A stretch of 23,192 nucleotides of DNA from Bacillota bacterium (GTDB lineage Bacteria > Bacillota > Clostridia > Lachnospirales > Cellulosilyticaceae). The position numbers were made by a program, and so were the translations under genes. How positions within the stretch are numbered: position 1 is the stretch's first letter; each line of letters begins with the position of its first letter. Below, piece by piece: positions 1-8,072 of the stretch. The DNA lies in assembly GCA_023436395.1 (NCBI GenBank), contig JAEZJJ010000104.1, positions 1 through 23,192 of the forward strand, given 5' to 3'. Below the pieces are notes generated by a model. The model worked only from the letters and a program-made list of their open reading frames with translations, did no database searches and was not told where the DNA came from.

Positions 1-390
1 GGAACTGACCGGGTCAGCCAAGTCTCAATCTATTGTTATAGGTACCTCTGGACTTAAGGAAAATGTTCACTGATTGCTCGGGTAAAGGGAGGCGCTCAAA
101 TTATAGGTTATTTGCTCAGTCTTTATACTGTAATACAAATAAAGTTTTAAACCAGAGTCTTAAGGTCTCGGTCCCCATGGTAGGACAGTCCAGACCTAGA
201 CTTTAAGGAGCTCCTCACTCATGGGTTAAACTTTCATAACAAGTCTTAGTAGATGCCTTTCTATGCCTTAGAGGTGCTGAGGAGCTACTTTATGCCTTGA
301 AATCAAGTCTGCTTACTTGTTATGAAAGTTTAACTAGAGTCTGGAAAACAAAAATAGGCGATTATCACTATGATAATCGCCTATTTTTGT
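1..390 (+). ncRNA. Putative large structured non-coding RNA, 3' portion
   Basis: No frame gives a credible protein here, yet the stretch is dense in complementary segments and ends in a strong intrinsic terminator. Visible helices are 121-126 with 139-144; 156-160 with 198-202 continued by 163-168 with 192-197 (two-base bulge); 225-244 with 315-334 (20 consecutive pairs); and 209-217 with 278-286 (9 pairs). The last two interlock as an H-type pseudoknot. A short hairpin at 5-17 carries the self-complementary loop core CCGG, which could support a kissing dimer. The 5' end is probably outside the window because no promoter is visible. I see no match to RNase P, tmRNA, 6S, SRP RNA or common riboswitches. 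Size and complexity recall ornate RNAs such as ROOL, GOLLD or OLE, but I cannot assign a class. Confidence 0.6.
350..388 (+). terminator. Intrinsic terminator of the structured RNA
   Basis: Arms 350-367 and 371-388 pair perfectly over 18 bp around the loop CTA. The 3' arm ends in a run of five T. It closes the structured-RNA transcript on the plus strand. The mirrored A-run means it could also stop minus-strand transcription. Confidence 0.85.
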
Positions 391-479
391 TTGCTCTATT
401 ACAACAGGACTACTTACCTACTTAGTCAAATATATTAGGAGATTTTATCCTAAAACACTTTAACTCGCACTATATTGCT

Positions 480-507
480 TTGAAAATTCAAATAATTGTA
501 TTATAAT
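480..507 (+). promoter_or_regulatory. Sigma-A type promoter for the secreted propeller-like protein
   Basis: TTGAAA at 480-485 and a perfect TATAAT at 502-507 are separated by 16 bp. They lie 30 bp upstream of the chosen start codon at 538. Confidence 0.7.
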
Positions 508-537
508 GAGTATAAAACAAAAGAAAAGGAGTTTATT

Positions 538-1587
538 ATGAAAAGAATTGTTTTATGTATTTTTATCTTTACTCTATTCCCTTTACTAAATTATGGACAG
601 CCCCCTACTCTCCCATTTTACCTTTCTTTAGATAATCATTCAATTGCTACTATTGATCAAAAGGGAAATGTAAAAAAGATCATAGAGGAACCTAATCTTT
701 CTTGTATCATAGAAGTTTTTGGCCATAGTATTTACTATTATTCAAATGATAATAGGGACAATAAGTTTTGGCGTTATGACCTTAGCACACATACTCATGC
801 CTTGCTTTTAGATAAGCCCGATAGTTATTACTCCAATAAAGATGAAAATTATATTTATTTTAGTAGCCGACATCCTGATACAAATAAAGTCACTTGCTAT
901 GCTTTTAAAAAAGATAGTAATCAAATCGCCAAACAAACTGTTTTAAATATCCCAGCAGCACATCTCTCCAACGGAGCAATAATCAAATCTACTTATGTAG
1001 ATGGTAATTGTTTTTACTATACCACACTAACCCCTCCTCCGGATCTTCGATATACTACCTATTGTATGATGGATAATAAAACTCCAGAAAAAATAGCAGA
1101 TGGTGCAATACGTATTCTCTACAAAGATAAAGATGTCTTCTTTTATAAACTGTTCACTTCTGTCTCAGACGCAGCACCTGTGGGCTTATATAAAAGTGAT
1201 TTGAATTTTACCAAACCTATTTGTATTGCAGAAGATATTGCAAGTGCACGCATCCAAAATCAGACTCTCTATTATTTAGAGCGTGCTGTTAATGAACGCA
1301 CCCTTTATAGCATGCCACTTGATCAAATAGCCCCTCAAAAAGTAATAACAGGGCTTATTCATCCTTATTTTGTACCAACTAATGATAAAGTATATTACTT
1401 AGATACTACTCGTTGCAATAATCCAAATTATGGTATTATGGCACCATCCGATCATTATGTTTACCCTAACATAGGCAATTATACACTAACAGGTGATCTC
1501 TATGAATATGATTTAAAAACAAAGAAAAATACGCTACTTTCAAAGTTACCCATTAGCGCACTTTATGAGATGCCCTTATTACACTAA
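538..1587 (+). CDS. Secreted DUF5050/beta-propeller-like hypothetical protein
   Basis: The protein is 349 aa and begins with a signal peptide (KR, then a hydrophobic stretch at about residues 4-17). The rest contains repeated motifs of the type xxYYxxxDNxxxxLYxYDL (for example IYYYSNDN, KFWRYDL, YLYEYDL), as in DUF5050 and other cell-surface beta-propeller proteins. ATG 538 is preferred because AAAGGAG lies seven bases upstream and the signal peptide then starts at once. An in-frame TTG at 496 would sit inside the promoter. The gene stands alone between the structured RNA and a bidirectional terminator. Function is unknown; a role at the envelope is inferred only from the signal peptide and repeat type. 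Confidence 0.8.
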   Translation: MKRIVLCIFIFTLFPLLNYGQPPTLPFYLSLDNHSIATIDQKGNVKKIIEEPNLSCIIEVFGHSIYYYSNDNRDNKFWRYDLSTHTHALLLDKPDSYYSNKDENYIYFSSRHPDTNKVTCYAFKKDSNQIAKQTVLNIPAAHLSNGAIIKSTYVDGNCFYYTTLTPPPDLRYTTYCMMDNKTPEKIADGAIRILYKDKDVFFYKLFTSVSDAAPVGLYKSDLNFTKPICIAEDIASARIQNQTLYYLERAVNERTLYSMPLDQIAPQKVITGLIHPYFVPTNDKVYYLDTTRCNNPNYGIMAPSDHYVYPNIGNYTLTGDLYEYDLKTKKNTLLSKLPISALYEMPLLH

Positions 1588-1615
1588 TTCTCTCCTTATT
1601 TGATGTTCTTAGTAT

Positions 1616-1659
1616 AAAAGCCACTATTCTTCCCTTTAGTAAGAAGAATAGTGGCTTTT
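1616..1659. terminator. Bidirectional terminator between convergent genes
   Basis: Arms 1616-1632 and 1643-1659 pair perfectly over 17 bp. An A-run on the left and a T-run on the right let it serve the plus-strand gene ending at 1587 and the minus-strand gene ending at 1662. Confidence 0.85.
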
Positions 1660-1661
1660 AA

Positions 1662-2846
1662 TTACTTATTATTCTTTAGCCACATCATAGCTGTATAGGC
1701 ATAAACAGCCGCCCCTGTAGGTAGAATGTCTTCATTAAATACAACCTTTTGATTATGCATAGGTTCGCCAAACAGAGGATTTTCAGCCTTTGAGCCTGCA
1801 CCTAGTAGGAGATAAACACTTGGCACTTCATAAGAATAGGATGCAAAGTCTTCTGATCCCATACCACCGCCTTCAAAGGTAATGACAGCTTTTTCACCTA
1901 TTAATTCCTTTATATATGAGACAGCTTCATTAGCTAGGGCTTTGTCATTAGTAAGTGGAGGTACAGATGAAAGTTCAATGAGCTCCGCTTCACCTCTAAA
2001 CAGCTTTGCAGTGCTAACTACAATCTCATTCATTCTATTAAATATAAATTCCCCTACTTCTTTATCTAAACTTCTAATCGTTCCTTCCATAACAACTTCA
2101 CCAGGTATAATATTAGGGGCATCTCCTCCTGCAAATTTACCAATGGTTACTACAGCAGCTTGAGTTCCTGAAATTTCTCTAGCAATAATTTCTTGTAAGG
2201 ACAAATAGATATGCACCCCTATATTAATAGGATCTACTCCTGTTTCTGGCATAGCGCCATGACAACCTGTTCCTTTGACTACAATTCTAAAGCGATTACA
2301 ACCTGCTATGCTGGTTCCTGTGCCACATAATATGATATTAGAAGGTGTCCCAGAGTTCACATGCATTGCCATAGCTGCATCTACCTTTGGATTTTCTAAT
2401 ACCCCTGCCTTAAGCATCGTTTTCGCTCCTGTAAAGCCCTCTTCATCTGGTTGAAAAACTAATTTCACTGTTCCTTCCAATTGGTCTTGATTTTGTTTAA
2501 GGAGTCTGGCTGCTCCTAAAAGCATAGTTGTGTGCATATCATGACCACAAGAGTGCATGCAACCATTTGTAGATTTAAAATCACAACTAGTCGCTTCCGT
2601 CATTGGTAAAGCATCCATATCTGCTCTTAATAAAAAGGTCTTTCCTGGTTTGCTTCCTTCAATCGTTGCTACAATACCACTTTCACAGATTTCCTTTGGG
2701 GCATACCCCATCTTTTCTAACTGTGCCATGACATAGGCTTTTGTATGAGGTAATACAGGTCCTACCTCTGGATGGGCATGTATGGTCCTTCTGTATTCTA
2801 TTAACTCCTCTTTTATTAATTGCGCTTGTTCTAAAAATGTCTTCAT
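1662..2846 (-). CDS. M20 family metallo-amidohydrolase (N-acyl amino acid / hippurate hydrolase type)
   Basis: A 394-aa member of the M20D peptidase family, which hydrolyses N-acyl amino acids or similar amides in the cytoplasm using two metal ions. Visible motifs are LRADMDALPM (about 73-82), the metal-binding CMHSCGHDMH (96-105), FQPDEEG (131-137), the C-terminal GSEDFA, and MHNQ near the end. The length is typical of the family. The ATG is preceded by GAGGTG four to five bases upstream, which supports this start. It is transcribed alone, divergent from the alpha/beta hydrolase at 3008 and convergent with the gene ending at 1587. The exact substrate (hippurate, indole-acetyl-amino acids, N-acetyl-diaminopimelate) cannot be read from sequence. 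Confidence 0.93.
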   Translation of the reverse strand: MKTFLEQAQLIKEELIEYRRTIHAHPEVGPVLPHTKAYVMAQLEKMGYAPKEICESGIVATIEGSKPGKTFLLRADMDALPMTEATSCDFKSTNGCMHSCGHDMHTTMLLGAARLLKQNQDQLEGTVKLVFQPDEEGFTGAKTMLKAGVLENPKVDAAMAMHVNSGTPSNIILCGTGTSIAGCNRFRIVVKGTGCHGAMPETGVDPINIGVHIYLSLQEIIAREISGTQAAVVTIGKFAGGDAPNIIPGEVVMEGTIRSLDKEVGEFIFNRMNEIVVSTAKLFRGEAELIELSSVPPLTNDKALANEAVSYIKELIGEKAVITFEGGGMGSEDFASYSYEVPSVYLLLGAGSKAENPLFGEPMHNQKVVFNEDILPTGAAVYAYTAMMWLKNNK

Positions 2847-3007
2847 TTTGTCACCTCGTCTGTATGATGCAAGTCACTCATTCTTGTCTACTATTCATTA
2901 TTTACAGTTGTACTATTAATTATAATATCATCTTATACTCTTTTTATATTTTCTTCTTTTATTTTTATTAAAATAAACTTATTACTTTTATGTAGAGAGG
3001 ATATTGT

Positions 3008-3769
3008 ATGATGACTTCCAATGCTATTAATAATTTCTTTACACCAAAGAAGATTATTATTATTTCTATTTTGTTAGTGGTTTGTATAGGTCTTGCTTTT
3101 GCAATGAATAGTCTCTTTTATCATGGTGACACTGCTGCACTTACCAGTCTTCAATCCACATCCACCATTACAGTGGTAGAGAAAAATGATTATTATGCCT
3201 TTATACCTAAAGAACATATGTGGGAATCAGCTTTTATTCTATATCCCGGTGCTTTAGTAGATGCTGAGTCCTATGCCCCTCTCATGGCAGAGCTTGCAGA
3301 GAAAGGCTATACCAGTTTTATTGCAAGAATGCCCTTTAATATGGCTATCTTAAAAGGCAATGCAGCAGATCGTATTATTGCAGACTATCCCCAAATGACC
3401 AATTGGTATATTGGTGGCCACTCTTTAGGTGGCGTTATGGCTTCTAACTACGCAGATAAGCATCCTGATTTAATTAAAGGGATTGCCTTCCTGGCTTCTT
3501 ATCCAAATAAAGATTTAGCCGATCAAGTTATTAAGGTCGTTTCCCTATATGGTACTAATGATCAGGTTCTGAATATGTCAGCCTATAAGGAAGCTACAGA
3601 GCTCCTTCCTACTGACTCAGACAGCTACACTGAAATCCCTATAACAGGGGGGAATCATGCTAGTTTTGGAAATTATGGTCCTCAATCTGGTGATGGTGAA
3701 CTTACGATTTCACCTCAAGAGCAACAAGCCATTACACTTGAAGCCCTTACCACATTGATGCAAGAATAA
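3008..3769 (+). CDS. Membrane-anchored alpha/beta hydrolase
   Basis: The protein is 253 aa with an N-terminal hydrophobic segment (about residues 15-34) that could be a signal anchor or signal peptide, followed by an alpha/beta hydrolase domain of the Abhydrolase_5 type. The nucleophile elbow is GGHSLGG (Ser139), the acid is probably Asp185 in YGTNDQV, and the base is His217 in GGNHASFG. The hydrolase domain is compact and probably acts outside the membrane. GAGAGG seven bases before the ATG at 3008 supports the start; a second in-frame ATG follows immediately. Substrate unknown. It is a single gene ended by a hairpin at 3776-3821. Confidence 0.88.
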   Translation: MMTSNAINNFFTPKKIIIISILLVVCIGLAFAMNSLFYHGDTAALTSLQSTSTITVVEKNDYYAFIPKEHMWESAFILYPGALVDAESYAPLMAELAEKGYTSFIARMPFNMAILKGNAADRIIADYPQMTNWYIGGHSLGGVMASNYADKHPDLIKGIAFLASYPNKDLADQVIKVVSLYGTNDQVLNMSAYKEATELLPTDSDSYTEIPITGGNHASFGNYGPQSGDGELTISPQEQQAITLEALTTLMQE

Positions 3770-3775
3770 ATAACA

Positions 3776-3821
3776 AAAGAAGGTGGCTGACTCAAATTTA
3801 CTTTGGTCAGCTACCTTCTTT
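3776..3821. terminator. Bidirectional terminator
   Basis: Arms 3776-3791 and 3806-3821 pair over about 16 bp with one G-U pair. A-rich and T-rich flanks let it serve both the hydrolase gene and the converging SAP-domain gene. Confidence 0.8.
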
Positions 3822-3834
3822 GATGATAGGTGCT

Positions 3835-4413
3835 TTAATCTTCTTTCCTACACTGCTCTATATCTTCTTTTTCATAACGATGATGTCCCTTTAAACTCTT
3901 TTTATATTTCCAACACTTAATGGCTTCTTCAAGTGCCTTATTAGGATTATCCGCGAAAAAATCTCTTATATAAGTGTTATACTCAAACTGCTTATCTATG
4001 GTCATTTTACCCTTTTTCTTTTCCTCTAAAATTTGTATGTACGCCTCTATGGCATCCTGATAAGTCTTTCCTGCATTGGCCTTCAACCACTTTTGAAAGG
4101 CTACATTAAAGGAAAAGCTTTTCCCAATCTTCTCTTTAAAGAAGGCTCTATGTTTTTCTGAACATATGATGTTTTCTTCAATAAGAGTTGACGTAGTAAG
4201 CTCCTCTAAAACCTCTGACTTCTTCTTTTGCACAGTGACTTTCTTTTCTTTTCCTGTTTCTAGGAAATAGGCAATACGTTCTGTTAACTCTTGCTTACTT
4301 CCTGAGGCTAACAGCTTATTCATTCTGCAAAACGCCACCAGTTCTTCTTTTAAATAATAAAACTCCTTGAATAACTCACTCTTTAAATCCTTTGTTAATT
4401 CTGGACGCTCCAT
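3835..4413 (-). CDS. SAP-domain protein with C-terminal DUF6434-like domain
   Basis: The 192-aa protein starts with a SAP-like helix-extended loop-helix motif (residues about 5-55, core LKEELVAFCRMNKL...GSKQELTERI), a fold usually linked to nucleic-acid binding. A lysine-rich linker follows. The C-terminal part (about 75-185, with FNVAFQKWLKANAGKTYQDAI and the later FFADNPNKALEEAIKCWKYKK) resembles the DUF6434 domain that commonly accompanies bacterial SAP proteins. GAGGAG lies upstream of the ATG with a rather long gap. It is last in a three-gene operon, 31 bp after the STAS-like gene. A DNA- or RNA-binding role is inferred from SAP only. Confidence 0.8.
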   Translation of the reverse strand: MERPELTKDLKSELFKEFYYLKEELVAFCRMNKLLASGSKQELTERIAYFLETGKEKKVTVQKKKSEVLEELTTSTLIEENIICSEKHRAFFKEKIGKSFSFNVAFQKWLKANAGKTYQDAIEAYIQILEEKKKGKMTIDKQFEYNTYIRDFFADNPNKALEEAIKCWKYKKSLKGHHRYEKEDIEQCRKED

Positions 4414-4444
4414 TCTCTTCTTATCTCCTCATACACACTTTTTC

Positions 4445-4843
4445 TTAAATTCCTGGAAGATTACTACTGATCCACTCTTTTGCCTTCTCTAAGTCATTAA
4501 AGCATTTTATTGGGCAATTTAACTCTTGCTTCCTTTTTCTTATCCATTTCTCTGATTTTCTATCTAGGCCTGTGAAAGCTAGCTTTCGTATTGGCTTCTT
4601 TACCTCACTAAGGGTTTTCCAAATATATTCAAATACCTCTAAACCAACCTGTGTCTCATCTAAAATAATAATCATAGATGAAGTTATAGAAGGCTTATCA
4701 AAACCTATCATATCCTTACTTAGTTTTTCTTTTAATAGTTCCCTCTTATCACCTAAAGCGTCTAAATGTTCACACCAGATTTCTCCGTTATGATAAGGAA
4801 TAATAAGAGATTTCTTTTTCATACCCATTTCCCACTTTTCCAT
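4445..4843 (-). CDS. Small STAS/SpoIIAA-like protein
   Basis: A 132-aa cytoplasmic protein. ATG 4843 is chosen because GGAGG lies nine bases upstream; an in-frame ATG eleven codons earlier (4876) has no ribosome binding site. The order strand (SMIIILDETQVGLEVFEYIW), then IRKLAFTGLD, then a closing segment ending EKAKEWI is what the STAS/SEC14-like (SpoIIAA-like) fold shows in small bacterial proteins, but no catalytic residue is identifiable. It lies between the histidine phosphatase (46 bp upstream) and the SAP-domain gene (31 bp downstream), so the three are probably co-transcribed. Function unknown; the fold call is tentative. Confidence 0.65.
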   Translation of the reverse strand: MEKWEMGMKKKSLIIPYHNGEIWCEHLDALGDKRELLKEKLSKDMIGFDKPSITSSMIIILDETQVGLEVFEYIWKTLSEVKKPIRKLAFTGLDRKSEKWIRKRKQELNCPIKCFNDLEKAKEWISSNLPGI

Positions 4844-4889
4844 TATTTCAATCCTCCTTAAGCTATCATGATTCACTTTGAAAGGTAGC

Positions 4890-5420
4890 TTAATTTTTTT
4901 CTAAGACGTACACTTCTCCATTCTTCATTCTAAGTGGCACATAACCTTTAAATCCTTGCTTTCTCAGTAACTTCACTAATGTTATCAAGAAAAAGCCATG
5001 GGATACTATTAAAATATCTTCTTCATCCTTTAAGTCCTCTATAAATGCTTCTGCTCTTTGCTTAGTAGCTCTTCTTCCTTCTTGCTGCACAGTATGATTG
5101 ACTAACCAAGCTAATCTAGAAGAGATACTCCACCAGGAACTATGCAATCTAAAATCAACATCAACTATTGGCGCCATAGGTACTTCTCTAATTAATTGAC
5201 TTTGCTTAATTTCTCCTTTATATAGTGCCTCAGCTGTTTTTACTGCCCTTAATAAGTCACTACAATAGCATTTCTTCCATTGTTCTTGATCAATCTTCAC
5301 TTGATCTATGATGATATCCGCTCTATCATATGTGTCTATATAGGTACTAAATTCATGGGTATTCATGTACTTATCCTTTTTACAATCCACTTTAAAATGC
5401 CTTACTATCCCTATTTTCAT
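4890..5420 (-). CDS. Histidine phosphatase family protein
   Basis: The 176-aa protein has the features of the histidine phosphatase (phosphoglycerate-mutase-like) superfamily, which uses a phospho-histidine intermediate. They are the N-terminal RH pair (Arg7, His8), SDLLRAVKTAEAL with Arg58, the acid Glu79 in LIREVP, and the second catalytic histidine in VSHGFF (His141). The first motif is RHF rather than the usual RHG, a mild deviation. AGAGGT five bases before the ATG supports the start. It is the first gene of a three-gene minus-strand operon with the STAS-like and SAP/DUF6434 genes. The substrate cannot be told; members act on sugar phosphates, nucleotides or phosphoproteins. Confidence 0.88.
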   Translation of the reverse strand: MKIGIVRHFKVDCKKDKYMNTHEFSTYIDTYDRADIIIDQVKIDQEQWKKCYCSDLLRAVKTAEALYKGEIKQSQLIREVPMAPIVDVDFRLHSSWWSISSRLAWLVNHTVQQEGRRATKQRAEAFIEDLKDEEDILIVSHGFFLITLVKLLRKQGFKGYVPLRMKNGEVYVLEKN

Positions 5421-5527
5421 TCTTTACCTCTTTGTATTTTAATATAAATCAAATCTCAGAGTAGTCATTTCACTTATACCGATAATAAAGTGCTCTAGAA
5501 CGTCTATAGATTATATCCTTTTACACT

Positions 5528-6217
5528 TTAATCCTTCTTAGTAATTACTTTTTTACACTCCAATGCTCCCAATTGGCATATTGCCTCCACGATATTCTTC
5601 TTACCTGTTTGACTACGTAATGATTCCTCTAACTCTTTGTCTATGTATACAATTGAGCCATTTACCTCAACTGTTTCTTCCCCTACTATAAAACTTACTA
5701 AACTTATATACTTATCGTAAACAAGTACCACCACTGTATCCTCTTTTATACTTTTAGGCTTTATATAGGATTCATCCATACTTAGTAGAGAGGTTACAAT
5801 TACTTGTGTTGTTCCTGAACGAGCAGCAATCCATGTTCCTAATTGCTTTATAGTCTTTTTGCGTAATACTTGTTGAATAGGAGGTGTAAATTTCTTCATT
5901 GTAACATTACTATCTAAAATATTTATCCAATCATATGTTTTGGGTATAGCAATATAGTATATTTCGCTTGGATTCTCATAGGTTTCTTTACCCACTTCAG
6001 TTATTTTCTTATTTACCTCTTTATCTGCAGCAAATAACTCAATATAATCATTACATTCAGCTAATTGATCTATTTTACAAGTGATGTCAATACTTTTTTG
6101 GCACATAAATTCTTCTGCAGACTCTACATTGTTTTCCTTTCCATAACACCCTATTGCCAAACAACTTACTATTAATAGACACACAGCTAATTTTTTTGTT
6201 TTTACTAATGGTCTCAT
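5528..6217 (-). CDS. Putative lipoprotein, unknown function
   Basis: The 229-aa protein has a basic N-terminus, a hydrophobic segment (about 9-22) and a cysteine at residue 24 in LAIGC, consistent with a lipoprotein signal peptide, so it is likely anchored outside the cell membrane. The mature part is mixed alpha/beta in character, with no motif I recognise; it ends in a short cysteine-containing segment (ICQLGALECKKV). GGAGG seven bases upstream of the ATG supports the start. It is transcribed alone, 107 bp upstream of the phosphatase operon, which it might also lead. I do not recognise the family. Confidence 0.75.
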   Translation of the reverse strand: MRPLVKTKKLAVCLLIVSCLAIGCYGKENNVESAEEFMCQKSIDITCKIDQLAECNDYIELFAADKEVNKKITEVGKETYENPSEIYYIAIPKTYDWINILDSNVTMKKFTPPIQQVLRKKTIKQLGTWIAARSGTTQVIVTSLLSMDESYIKPKSIKEDTVVVLVYDKYISLVSFIVGEETVEVNGSIVYIDKELEESLRSQTGKKNIVEAICQLGALECKKVITKKD

Positions 6218-6562
6218 CCTATTTCCTCCACAACTCTATTTTTATATCATTAGCCTTACTTCATTTCATCACATACTATACCTCTCAGCACTTCCTCTCC
6301 TTCCAAAACTCAGAAAAAATGGTTATACTCATTTTTATCTTCGTAATAAGTACATAAGTTCCCACTGCTGATAATACATCATCAAATAATATTGTACCAT
6401 ACCACGATTATATAGCACCACTTCTTTATGTCAGATTATTCAAATAATTTTTCCTTTAGAGTTATCTCTTTAGTAATATATTTCTAATAGGATTGCTATT
6501 GTATTACCTTTATATTTTTTGTTAAACTAGAGTTATCAAAAACGATATAAAGGAATTAGCTT
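6218..6562. other. Divergent intergenic region, no gene seen
   Basis: About 345 bp of very AT-rich sequence lies between the divergent lipoprotein and SGNH hydrolase genes. It should carry both promoters, but I find no convincing -35/-10 pair, no clear hairpin and no RNA gene. One open frame here is the antisense extension of the lipoprotein gene and has no RBS. Confidence 0.5.
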
Positions 6563-8014
6563 ATGAAAAAATTAATCATTAAGTTACAACTTATGCTGGG
6601 TGTACTTCTTACTTCTTCTTTATGCCTAGCCAATACTACATATACATCAAATCGAGAGGCACTTATTGAGGAAATCATTGCCTCTAACCCCTCACATAAT
6701 TGGGAAGTGACTTTAGAAGAACTCCTTCTTCCCAGAACGCTTTATACACTAGAAAGTACCTCAACCTTAAGTTCAAGGCTTTCTCTTTATGAGCGCAACC
6801 TTGTTCTTTCTCCTTATACTAATTGTACTTTAACAACTTCCTCACCATTAGGTACATCTACGCTAGGTCGTTGGTTCTATGATAGTCCCCTTACAAATGC
6901 CAACATACGCTTTGCACCCTTTGAAGTGCAGTTTAGCCTCACCACACCAAACTGTGGTATTAATAGGAGAATCTCTGTAGAAACCGTAGACTTTAAAGAT
7001 ACAACACCCGTTAGGTTGCTTTCTATAGGTGATAGCATTACCCGTATGGGAGGTTATGTGGAACAAGTTCAAAATGTACTTCCTAATACGGCAACAGTAG
7101 GAACCATCAGTTATGCCAATGAAAAAATTGCAAGAGAAGGGCGTGGTGGCTGGACTCTAAAAAAATATTTTACTTACATAGGTTCTAGCGACAATTTAGA
7201 TAGTCCCTTTCTCTTTCCCACAACAGTAAGTGGTACCCATTATAAAGGGAATACAGCTGATTGGAAAAAAGTAGTTACCGCAAGTGCCACAGATATCACC
7301 TATGGGGGCCTAAAGAAAATGGCACGAGGTTGGCAAGATACAGGCAATTACCTTTATGATCAAAATGGCTACTATATTTCACCTGAGATAGGAGATGTGA
7401 TGGTAGATCCTAGCCTTCCATTAGGTACTCAGTGGATTGAATGGAATGGTAGTGCTTGGGTACCTTTAAAGGAACAACCTACTAGCTTTGAAGTCAACTT
7501 TACCAAATATATGGAGCGCTTTAAAGCAGCTTATCCTAACGGTGCCCCCACACATATTAGCATTCTTTTAGGTGCCAATGATTTCGGGACTTATGATACA
7601 CTTTTAGATATGCCTGGATTCTTAAGTTACTTAGAGACACTCATAGCTTCTATTCATAACTATGATGAGTCCATCAAAATAATCCTATGTACCCCAACGT
7701 TATCACCTAATGAAAACCTTGTTACTGGCGATAAAGAAAGATATCAGCGCTACAATCGTAATATGAAATTAGCAACCTACTATCTTCTTGAAAAGTATGA
7801 TAATGATGCAAGTCTTGCACGTCATATTTATATTGCACCTTTAACCCTTACCTTAGATACCACTAATGGCTTTAACTATACTACAACAAAAAACCTCATT
7901 AATGGTATAACAACACAAGAAACTAAAGGGGCTGAGGATATTCATCCCAATAGTCTAGGACATCAACAAATGGGGAATACTCTTGCTGCAGTCATTCAGA
8001 AATTTAGATCATAG
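6563..8014 (+). CDS. Secreted SGNH/GDSL hydrolase
   Basis: A 483-aa protein with a Sec signal peptide (cleavage likely after CLA, residue about 23) and a C-terminal SGNH hydrolase domain from about residue 148. Block I is LLSIGDSIT (Ser158), block II lies in REGRGGWT (Gly195/196), block III is LLGANDF (Asn339), and block V is EDIHPN (Asp459, His461). All four family blocks are present, so it should be an active serine esterase or acetylesterase, probably acting on extracellular polysaccharide or lipid. The insert between blocks II and III is long (about 140 residues). The N-terminal 120 residues look like an extra domain I cannot name. AAAGGA precedes the ATG by about eight bases. The gene stands alone. 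Confidence 0.9.
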   Translation: MKKLIIKLQLMLGVLLTSSLCLANTTYTSNREALIEEIIASNPSHNWEVTLEELLLPRTLYTLESTSTLSSRLSLYERNLVLSPYTNCTLTTSSPLGTSTLGRWFYDSPLTNANIRFAPFEVQFSLTTPNCGINRRISVETVDFKDTTPVRLLSIGDSITRMGGYVEQVQNVLPNTATVGTISYANEKIAREGRGGWTLKKYFTYIGSSDNLDSPFLFPTTVSGTHYKGNTADWKKVVTASATDITYGGLKKMARGWQDTGNYLYDQNGYYISPEIGDVMVDPSLPLGTQWIEWNGSAWVPLKEQPTSFEVNFTKYMERFKAAYPNGAPTHISILLGANDFGTYDTLLDMPGFLSYLETLIASIHNYDESIKIILCTPTLSPNENLVTGDKERYQRYNRNMKLATYYLLEKYDNDASLARHIYIAPLTLTLDTTNGFNYTTTKNLINGITTQETKGAEDIHPNSLGHQQMGNTLAAVIQKFRS

Positions 8015-8019
8015 TTAAA

Positions 8020-8053
8020 GGCCTAAAACCTTCTTGTGAGAAGGTCTTAGGCC
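8020..8053. terminator. Bidirectional terminator
   Basis: Arms 8020-8034 and 8039-8053 pair over 15 positions with one mismatch or wobble around a four-base loop. It separates the SGNH hydrolase from the converging ABC exporter operon. The T-tracts on both sides are short. Confidence 0.7.
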
Positions 8054-8072
8054 CTTAGTATTTGTATACTTT

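Noticed and set aside
265..285. Lysine riboswitch, suggested by AGAGGTGC
   Set aside because: The short motif is isolated; the rest of the conserved core is missing and no lysine gene follows the terminator.
1882..2163. Open frame on the plus strand inside the M20 amidohydrolase gene
   Set aside because: It is antisense to a well-supported conserved enzyme, has no RBS and a serine/leucine-rich composition typical of a shadow frame.
2847..3007. Promoters for the divergent amidohydrolase and hydrolase genes
   Set aside because: TATAAT-like strings occur in the AT-rich gap, but none is paired with a convincing -35 at the right spacing, so none is listed.
6154..6357. 67-codon hydrophobic plus-strand frame at the start of the lipoprotein gene
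   Set aside because: It has no RBS, begins antisense to the lipoprotein signal peptide, and its hydrophobicity follows from T-rich sequence.
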